Positions 1 through 4,205 of a stretch of 7,460 nt of DNA are shown piece after piece. Within the stretch, counting starts at the first letter, position 1, and the number at the start of each line of letters is the position of its first letter. The DNA is from Lamprobacter sp046541315 (GTDB taxonomy: Bacteria; Pseudomonadota; Gammaproteobacteria; Chromatiales; Chromatiaceae): positions 1 to 7,460 of the forward strand of contig NZ_JBKHDN010000142.1 in NCBI RefSeq assembly GCF_046541315.1, written 5' to 3'. Made by a program: the position numbers and the translations under genes. Under the pieces are notes generated by a model. It saw only the letters and a list, made by a program, of their open reading frames with translations, did not search any database and was not told the origin of the DNA.

Positions 1-126
1 ATGACCGGAGAGGGGGTCTTGTCCCAGGGCGTGCTTGGTCAGCGCGATCAGGCCGTTGAAACTCTTGCGCATGTCGACCGGGCGTCCGTGGACGAACACG
101 CGCACCCGGCCTTCGGGGAAGAACAT
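1..126 (-). CDS. tnpB: IS66 family accessory protein TnpB (Orf2), N-terminal fragment
   Basis: The minus strand from the ATG at 126 to the window edge encodes 42 residues beginning MFFPEGRVRVFVHGRPVDMR and continuing with KSFNGLIAL and then DPLSG. The motif RPVDMRKSF-GL followed by DPLSG is the hallmark of the N-terminus of the IS66 Orf2 (TnpB) protein, an accessory factor of about 115 residues needed together with TnpA and TnpC for efficient transposition. The ATG shares one base with the tnpA stop codon (TGATG), so its translation is probably coupled to that of tnpA. The remainder lies outside the window, so I cannot say whether the gene is intact. Family assignment is confident. Confidence 0.85.
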   Translation of the reverse strand, partial: MFFPEGRVRVFVHGRPVDMRKSFNGLIALTKHALGQDPLSGH

Positions 127-446
127 CAGCCCCGGCGCAGGCGCAGCACGACATTCGTGCCGAACTGCAGCTCCAGATCCCAGGGGCCAGTGTCATCGTC
201 GCCACCGCCGTCGTCGCCGCCGAGGTCACCGAGGTCGATGAAGGTCCCTACGTTGGCGCTCGCGATGCTCGCTGCACCCGAGCGCCGTTCATCAGCGAGG
301 CGCTTGCGCCACTGATAGAAGCTCGAGAGGCTGAGGTCTTCGGCGTGGCAGAATGCGCTGATGCTCAGCGCGCTGTGCTCGGCTTGTTCGATGAGCGTCT
401 GCCACTGGGCGCGGCTGCGACGTGGGCGGTAGTGGGTCGTGCTCAT
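126..446 (-). CDS. tnpA: IS66 family accessory protein TnpA (Orf1)
   Basis: This 106-residue protein starts at the ATG at 446, which has GGGAG six bases upstream; a TTG two codons earlier lacks such spacing. Residues 8-50 (RRSRAQWQ, then FCHAEDLSLSSFYQWRKRL) form the helix-turn-helix-like region of the IS3/IS911/IS66 OrfA superfamily, in which SFYQWRKRL is a typical helix. The C-terminus (WDLELQFGTNVVLRLRRG) is also typical of IS66 Orf1 proteins, which end in a short beta segment with LRLRR. Between them is a low-complexity Asp/Gly stretch (about residues 70-86), presumably a linker. The protein is expected to bind the ends of the element or assist TnpC. Its stop overlaps the tnpB start. Length is normal for the family and there is no visible damage. 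Confidence 0.85.
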   Translation of the reverse strand: MSTTHYRPRRSRAQWQTLIEQAEHSALSISAFCHAEDLSLSSFYQWRKRLADERRSGAASIASANVGTFIDLGDLGGDDGGGDDDTGPWDLELQFGTNVVLRLRRG

Positions 447-534
447 GGCCAACTCCCTCGGGTGCGATGGATGGTCGCGCCAGTGTCGGGTCGGCCTTCG
501 CTCCCGGGAAGTACGCCGCTCAATTACCGGTTAC

Positions 535-569
535 TCCGGCTTTGCAATCATCAGACGCAACGCGCGCGG
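535..569 (+). other. 35-bp stub between the IS66 end and the first CRISPR repeat
   Basis: The stretch separates the probable IS66 terminus from repeat 1. It is not A+T-rich and shows no -10-like element, unlike a usual CRISPR leader. If the array once extended left, a 32-bp spacer would occupy 538-569, and the insertion would have fallen at or next to the boundary with a lost repeat; only a few bases could remain of that repeat and they do not clearly match its end (GGCCC). It could equally be the inner end of a leader. I cannot decide between these from the sequence. Confidence 0.35.
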
Positions 570-781
570 GGTTCCCCCGCGCTCGCGGGGATAGGCCCTG
601 CGGCAACGCCCATCCTTCTATATCCCGCAGGGTTCCCCCGTGCTCGCGGGGATAGGCCCGTTGATGGAGCCAGGCCGCCTGACCCTGGCCGGGTTCCCCC
701 GCGCTCACGGGGATAGGCCCGCGGCCCCATCCTGCCGAGCGGCGGCCAGACAGGTTCCCCCGCGCTCGCGGGGATTAGGGG
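570..781 (+). CRISPR. Short type I-E-like CRISPR array, four repeats and three spacers
   Basis: Four copies of a 29-bp repeat start at 570, 631, 692 and 753, an exact 61-bp period, leaving three spacers of 32 bp (599-630, 660-691, 721-752) unrelated to each other. The repeat begins GGTTCCCCCGCG and ends GGGGATAGGCCC, with a perfect 7-bp stem CCCCGCG/CGCGGGG around a CT dinucleotide. This length, period, stem and GTTCCCC...GGGGATA layout match subtype I-E (E. coli-like) repeats. Orientation by analogy to E. coli puts the leader to the left and transcription on the plus strand; the degenerate repeat at the right end, where the last seven bases are lost after an inserted T, supports this. Repeats 2 and 3 each carry one substitution. 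No cas genes are in the window, and the leader side is occupied by an IS66 end about 35 bp away, so the array may be an inactive remnant. Confidence 0.93.
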
Positions 782-849
782 TATGGATAGCGTTGGTGAG
801 TTCTGTGGGTGAAGATGCCGAGGTTGTCAATTATGAAGACTACCATTGA
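781..849 (+). pseudogene. higB: Truncated HigB-like toxin, C-terminal remnant
   Basis: The frame ending at the TGA at 847-849 reads VWIALVSSVGEDAEVVNYED then YH. HigB toxins of the RelE superfamily typically end in a pattern like W-xxxxxx-V-x-G-DA-xxVxxxDYH-stop; the Trp, the Val seven residues on, the DA and the terminal DYH line up here without gaps, and the stop lies 9 bp before an antitoxin gene, the normal toxin-first higBA spacing. About 70 upstream codons of a full HigB (roughly 90 residues) are missing: the frame runs directly into the degenerate last CRISPR repeat and has no start of its own outside the array. The call rests on a short match plus context, so it is tentative; the alternative is chance similarity in front of a solitary antitoxin. 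Confidence 0.5.
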
Positions 850-858
850 GGTCTTGCC

Positions 859-1146
859 ATGCTGATGCATAATCCTCCGCATCCTGGTGAAATCATTAAA
901 GAATTATGTCTTGAGCCATTAGGTGTCACGGTCACTGACGCTGCTGATGCGCTGGGCATCAGTCGGAAAACCTTGAGCGCCATATTGAACGGTCGAGCGG
1001 GAATTAGCCCCGAAATGGCTATTCGCCTTTCCATTGCCTTTGATACCTCGGCGGAAAGCTGGCTCAATCAACAGTCGCAATATGAACTTTGGCATGCCGA
1101 GCAACGTAGAAGCGAGCTTCGGGTCAGGAAATTGATTGCTGCATGA
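859..1146 (+). CDS. higA: HigA family addiction-module antitoxin (Xre-type HTH)
   Basis: The 95-residue product starts MLMHNPPHPGEIIKE, and HNPPHPGEI is the signature N-terminus of the HigA/VapI-type antitoxin family. Residues 24-60 form an Xre-like helix-turn-helix: VTDAADALGISRKTLSAILN with ISPEMAIRLSIAF following. The length is normal. In a working module the protein neutralises the HigB mRNA interferase by direct binding and represses its own operon through the HTH. The ATG at 859 has GAGGT six bases upstream; an internal ATG at 865 would also preserve the signature. The gene directly follows the TGA of a probable higB remnant, so it may be a stranded antitoxin. Base composition is clearly more A+T-rich than the neighbouring genes, which suggests horizontal acquisition. 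No convincing promoter was found directly upstream. Confidence 0.85.
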   Translation: MLMHNPPHPGEIIKELCLEPLGVTVTDAADALGISRKTLSAILNGRAGISPEMAIRLSIAFDTSAESWLNQQSQYELWHAEQRRSELRVRKLIAA

Positions 1147-1186
1147 TCAAACATCGGCGATCCCAATCCTGGATGCTGCACGTTTC

Positions 1187-1861
1187 TTAAAGCAGCTCGC
1201 CGAGGGGAAAACCGGCGCCATTGTCGCGATAGGCGACCTGCGCCAAGAACAGCTCGGCCGCCGCCAAGGCGTCGTAGAAGGCGTTGTGGGCACGGTAGCG
1301 CGGCAGGTTGTAGCGCTCGCAGAGGGAGTGCAGGCGCAGCTCGGAGGGCCGGAAGGGGATGTTGCGGCGCTCGAAGGTGCGCCGCGCCAAGACCTCGGTA
1401 TCGATACAGCGTACCAGCAGCCCGGCGCCGTAGAGGTCGCGACAGGCGGCGTCGAGGAAGCTGAGTTCGATCCTGGCGTGATGGGCGATCAGCACCCGCC
1501 CGGCGAGCACGCCGAGCAGCTCCCGCAGGACGCGGCTCAGGCGCAGTCCGGTGGCGGCCTCGTCGTCGGTGATTTGATGGATCACGGCCGTCTCCGCCGG
1601 AATCGCGCCCTCGCAGCGCAGCAGCCGATGGCGGGCGCTGGCGAGATCGATGCGCTGGCCCCGCACCAGCACCCAACCGACGCTCAGGATCTGGTCCTGC
1701 TTGGCGTCAAGACCGGTGGTTTCCAGATCGAGGGCGACATAGTCGACACAGCGATAGTCGAGCGACTTCGGCGGAAACGGTCGCCCGTAGTAGTCGCGCA
1801 AGGGCCCCGAGGCAAGCTGCCGCAGGTACTGGCGGCGACGTCCATCCGACGGCGATCGCAT
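1187..1861 (-). CDS. DnaQ-like 3'-5' exonuclease (DEDDh family)
   Basis: The 224-residue protein has the three exonuclease motifs of the DnaQ/epsilon superfamily: Exo I as ALDLETTGLD with D45 and E47; Exo II as IAHHARIELSFLD (about 125-137); and Exo III as HNAFYDALAAAELFL with H192 and D197, the DEDDh arrangement. Such enzymes remove nucleotides from 3' ends using two metal ions. In Exo II the usual Asp is replaced by Glu (E132), which keeps the charge. The N-terminal ~38 residues (LRQLASGPLRDYYGRPFPP) lie outside the catalytic fold. An in-frame stop at 1868-1870 makes the ATG at 1861 the furthest possible start, but no good ribosome-binding site precedes it. It follows the cNMP/CBS/DUF294 gene by 97 bp in the same direction, a pairing often seen near acetate-type permeases; cotranscription is likely. 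It converges on higA. Substrate and role are unknown. Confidence 0.88.
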   Translation of the reverse strand: MRSPSDGRRRQYLRQLASGPLRDYYGRPFPPKSLDYRCVDYVALDLETTGLDAKQDQILSVGWVLVRGQRIDLASARHRLLRCEGAIPAETAVIHQITDDEAATGLRLSRVLRELLGVLAGRVLIAHHARIELSFLDAACRDLYGAGLLVRCIDTEVLARRTFERRNIPFRPSELRLHSLCERYNLPRYRAHNAFYDALAAAELFLAQVAYRDNGAGFPLGELL

Positions 1862-1912
1862 GGGGTCTTAGCAAGCCCGAGAATGGCCTTGAAGGCAGGC
1901 CCGCAGGTTGCC

Positions 1913-1926
1913 CCTGGGGCCCCAGG
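1913..1926. repeat. Perfect 14-bp palindrome between the DUF294 and exonuclease genes
   Basis: The sequence CCTGGGGCCCCAGG reads identically on both strands and lies in the 98-bp gap between the stop of the signalling protein and the exonuclease start. As RNA it could only form a five-pair hairpin with a four-base loop, and no T-run follows in the direction of transcription, so a terminator is unlikely. It could be a protein-binding site, a processing hairpin, or a chance event in GC-rich DNA. Confidence 0.3.
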
Positions 1927-1959
1927 ATCCCCAAGGACGGCCCCGCCAAACGCGTGGCC

Positions 1960-3825
1960 TCATCCGAAGCGCCCCGCTTGATAGCGTTGCCCGAGCGTCT
2001 CTTGCATGCGGTCGATGAGCAAGAAGGCGTCCTTGAGGTGGCCGCGCTCGAGCGGCGAGAGCTGTTCCGGGGCGAGGAAGTTGTCGGCCTTCTCGCCGTT
2101 GCGCAGCTGGCTGGCCTGATGGCGGATACGCAGGGTGTTGATCAGCTCGAAAGCGTCGATCAGGTTGGCGCCGCCGTCATGTGTCAGTGCTGCGGTCTCG
2201 GCGGCGGCCTCGAGCCGCTCGACGGTGTTGATCGGCGTCAGTCCGCTGGAGAGCGCGTAGACGCGGGCGAGATCGATGATCGGCACGGTGCCGCGATGTT
2301 TGATGTCGAAGGTGCGATCGTGGTCGCCGCCGTGGATGAGCACGAATTTGCGGAAGAAACCCAACGGCGGTCGGTGCTTGAGGGCATTCGCCGCCATGTA
2401 GGCGATGAAGATGCGGTTGTCGCGCGAGAGTTCGAGGACGTGCTCATGCAGTCCGTCGAAGAGCCCGGCGGGGTCATGCAGGGCGCGCAGATCGAAAAAC
2501 ACACTGGCGAGCATCAGCGCCTTGGGATCGGGGCGTTGGATCCAGTGTTCGAAGTATTGCTGCCAGACCGCGAGCGGCTGGCGCCATTGCGCGGTCTTGG
2601 CCATGACCTCGCCGGGGCAGTAGATATAGCCACAGGCGTTGAGACCATCGTTGATCCGGGTGGCGAGCTGGCGGAAATAGCGGTCGTCGTCCTGGCTCAT
2701 GCTGTCGGCGATCAGCAGGGCATTGTCCTGATCGGAGTGCGAGGATTGCTCGCGCCGCGCCTGCGAGCCGCCGACCAGCCAGGCGTAGGGCACCGGCGGC
2801 GGGCCGAGTTCGGCCTCGGCAAGCTCGATCAGGCGCTTGGTGATGGCGTCGGTGATGGCGCTGACGGCCTGTCCGACATGCCCGCCGGTAGCGCCGCTGT
2901 TGATCAATTGCACTTGCAATTCCGGCACCTTGGCGCTGATCGCCTCGAGCGCGGCGAGGGACTCGGCCTTGTGGATATCGCCGACGATGTAGACGCCGCT
3001 GGTGCTCTGGAAGCGCATGAAGTCACTGGTCGAGAGCATGCCGAGTAGCTGCTCGCCATCGACCACCGGCAGATGGTGGACATTGAGCCGCGTCATCTGC
3101 AGCAAGGCCTCGAAACCGAGCGCGTCGGCGTCGACGGTCGAGATCTCGGCGGTCATGATCTCGCTGACCGGCCGTTCGGTCGACAGGCCGGTGGCGATGC
3201 AGCGGTTGCGCAGGTCGCGATCGGTGATGATGCCGCTGAGCTGTTCTCCCTCCATCAGCAGCAAGGCCGCGACGCGCTCGGCGGACATGATGCCAGCGGC
3301 CTCGCGAATGCTGATGCTGGGGCTGGCCATGATCGGCTTGCGATGCAGCAGATCGCGCGCGGTGACGGTCATCAGTCCGCCAGTGGTGGTGGCGGATTCG
3401 GTAAAGGCATCCAGGGCCTTGCGCAGGCGTTTGGTGGACGAGTGATCGAAATAGTCGGCGAACTCGGTATGCGTCGAGCGCAGGCGTTTGAATTGCTCGC
3501 AGGTGAGCGAATACAGCAGGGTATCCTCGAGCGTTGCGCCGCGTAGCGCGCGCTTGGCGTCATCGCCGAGACAGACCTCGCTGAACAGATCGCCCTCGGC
3601 GAGCTTGCCGACGAGTTCGTCCCCGGCGTCGCGCAGCTCGATGGCGCCACGGCGCAGGATATAGAGATGCGCGGCCTGGTCGTCGCTTGGCGGAAAGGCT
3701 GAGCCCCGCCGCAGATAGCGAACCACGCACTGGCGCGGAAGCTGTTCGAGCACCTCGTCGGGCAACTGCTCGAAGGGCGGATGTTTGGCGAGAAACTCTT
3801 GGATTTCGATCAGCTCGACGTCCAT
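1960..3825 (-). CDS. Signalling protein: cNMP-binding-like domain, CBS pair and DUF294 nucleotidyltransferase
   Basis: The 621-residue soluble protein has four parts. Residues about 15-125 resemble a cyclic-nucleotide-binding domain (GDLFSEVCLG followed by RALRGATLED in place of the usual FGE...R-A phosphate cassette). Residues about 155-272 hold two CBS motifs (GIITDRDLRNR and HHLPVVDGEQLLGML), which usually bind adenine nucleotides. Residues about 285-430 are a DUF294 nucleotidyltransferase with the signature LVGGSQARREQSSHSDQD, giving G352-G353-S354 and metal ligands D365 and D367, as in GlnD-type enzymes. The C-terminal third is the DUF294-associated helical domain. No membrane segment is seen. 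The start at 3825 has GAGG nine bases upstream; the ATG at 3834 touches that GAGG and cannot use it. The architecture suggests a sensor whose ligand state controls nucleotide transfer to a partner protein, perhaps the nearby symporter system, but no target is known from the sequence. Confidence 0.9.
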   Translation of the reverse strand: MDVELIEIQEFLAKHPPFEQLPDEVLEQLPRQCVVRYLRRGSAFPPSDDQAAHLYILRRGAIELRDAGDELVGKLAEGDLFSEVCLGDDAKRALRGATLEDTLLYSLTCEQFKRLRSTHTEFADYFDHSSTKRLRKALDAFTESATTTGGLMTVTARDLLHRKPIMASPSISIREAAGIMSAERVAALLLMEGEQLSGIITDRDLRNRCIATGLSTERPVSEIMTAEISTVDADALGFEALLQMTRLNVHHLPVVDGEQLLGMLSTSDFMRFQSTSGVYIVGDIHKAESLAALEAISAKVPELQVQLINSGATGGHVGQAVSAITDAITKRLIELAEAELGPPPVPYAWLVGGSQARREQSSHSDQDNALLIADSMSQDDDRYFRQLATRINDGLNACGYIYCPGEVMAKTAQWRQPLAVWQQYFEHWIQRPDPKALMLASVFFDLRALHDPAGLFDGLHEHVLELSRDNRIFIAYMAANALKHRPPLGFFRKFVLIHGGDHDRTFDIKHRGTVPIIDLARVYALSSGLTPINTVERLEAAAETAALTHDGGANLIDAFELINTLRIRHQASQLRNGEKADNFLAPEQLSPLERGHLKDAFLLIDRMQETLGQRYQAGRFG

Positions 3826-3856
3826 CAGGGGCATCCTCAGGTGGCGAGGCGGTGGG

Positions 3857-3886
3857 ATTCTATTTGTCGAGTATGCCGTAAGTCGA
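3857..3886 (-). promoter_or_regulatory. Candidate sigma-70 promoter for the cNMP/CBS/DUF294 gene
   Basis: On the minus strand TAGAAT (3862-3857, five of six matches to the -10 consensus) lies 18 bp after TCGACT (3886-3881, four of six to the -35). Transcription would begin near 3850 and give a leader of about 25 nt containing the GAGG used by the start at 3825. Since a terminator closes the symporter operon further upstream, this gene needs its own promoter. A second -35-like hexamer, TTGACG at 3934-3929, has no good -10 partner. Confidence 0.4.
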
Positions 3887-4114
3887 CCGGCCGACGCTTG
3901 TGCTGAATCCAGGGTCTTAGGCGATTGCCGTCAAAGCTCATATCGCCTTGCTGGTCTTTTCGCTCGCCTTCCGCATCGCATCGCCGCTCCCATCGCCCGG
4001 CGATGCTGCCGACGAGACGCCTTGAAGGCCAACGAACATCCTGCGCCATTCGCTCCGCGCTGTTCCGTCAATCGCCTTATGCGTGCCACCGTGCTGGTTG
4101 TGCCTCGGGCCAAC

Positions 4115-4140
4115 AAAAAAAGCCCCGCCAGTGCGGGGCT
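4115..4140 (-). terminator. Rho-independent terminator of the DUF4212-symporter operon
   Basis: Read on the minus strand, a perfect 8-bp stem AGCCCCGC/GCGGGGCT with the four-base loop ACTG (4140-4121) is followed at once by an unbroken T-run (4121-4115). It lies 65 bp past the symporter stop codon. On the plus strand no T-run follows the stem, so it is directional and belongs to the leftward operon. Confidence 0.92.
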
Positions 4141-4154
4141 AAAGTTCTTCGTGC

Positions 4155-4183
4155 GCGGAGCGCGTCGGGGTGACGCGCTCCGC
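4155..4183 (-). repeat. Perfect 12-bp-stem hairpin just after the symporter gene
   Basis: GCGGAGCGCGTC at 4155-4166 is exactly complementary to 4172-4183, with a five-base loop. It begins 22 bp past the symporter stop and ends 14 bp before the terminator hairpin. With no T-run of its own it is not a standard terminator. In the mRNA it would sit in the 3' untranslated region, where such stems often block 3' exonucleases; a REP-like genomic repeat is the other possibility. Confidence 0.7.
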
Positions 4184-4205
4184 AGGTGGTCGCGCTGAGG
4201 CTCGC

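Larger units (their letters stand above)
1..534 (-). mobile_element. IS66-family insertion sequence, 5' part only (continues beyond the left edge)
   Basis: The segment contains tnpA and the beginning of tnpB in the order and with the tight overlap typical of IS66 elements, both read leftwards, so the tnpA-proximal end of the element must lie to the right of 446. On the minus strand the sequence GTAACCGG begins at 534; IS66-family ends commonly start with GTAA, and the 88 bp between this point and the tnpA start is a normal length for the leader of such an element. I therefore place the end at 534, as an inference. The rest of tnpB, the large DDE transposase gene tnpC and the other terminal repeat are outside the window. 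The 8 bp right after the end (535-542) would be one copy of the target duplication usual for this family, but its partner cannot be seen. Confidence 0.65.
3835..4205. other. Non-coding gap between the symporter operon and the signalling gene
   Basis: No credible coding sequence was found in these 371 bp on either strand. From right to left they hold a 12-bp-stem hairpin (4155-4183), a rho-independent terminator (4115-4140), a dyad that can fold as a 9-bp stem with an 11-base loop (3978-3986 with 3998-4006, and a nested odd palindrome 3991-4005), an imperfect 14-bp palindrome (3882-3895) and a candidate promoter (3857-3886). The stretch 4007-4114 shows nothing I can interpret. Confidence 0.6.

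Noticed and set aside
570..781. Assigning the array to subtype I-F or I-C
   Set aside because: The 32-bp spacers would fit I-F, but the repeat is 29 bp with the CCCCGCG stem and GGGGATA tail of I-E, unlike the 28-bp I-F repeat; I-C spacers are longer.
345..849. Plus-strand frames crossing the CRISPR array (345-716 and 640-849) and a minus-strand one (520-708)
   Set aside because: They translate the repeats as recurrent PRARGDRP-like or SPRARG-like peptides, which is an artefact of the 61-bp periodicity. Only the last ~22 codons of the 640-849 frame are kept, as a higB remnant.
1147..1186. A terminator between the converging higA and exonuclease genes
   Set aside because: The 40 bp hold no stem of useful length followed by a T-run in either direction.
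1136..1981. Open frame of 281 codons on the plus strand
   Set aside because: It is antisense to the exonuclease gene and has no domain-like pattern.
1954..3048. Open frame of 364 codons on the plus strand
   Set aside because: It lies wholly antisense to the signalling gene, whose domains are unmistakable; its sequence shows only the Glu/Asp/Gly/Val bias of a complementary frame in GC-rich DNA.
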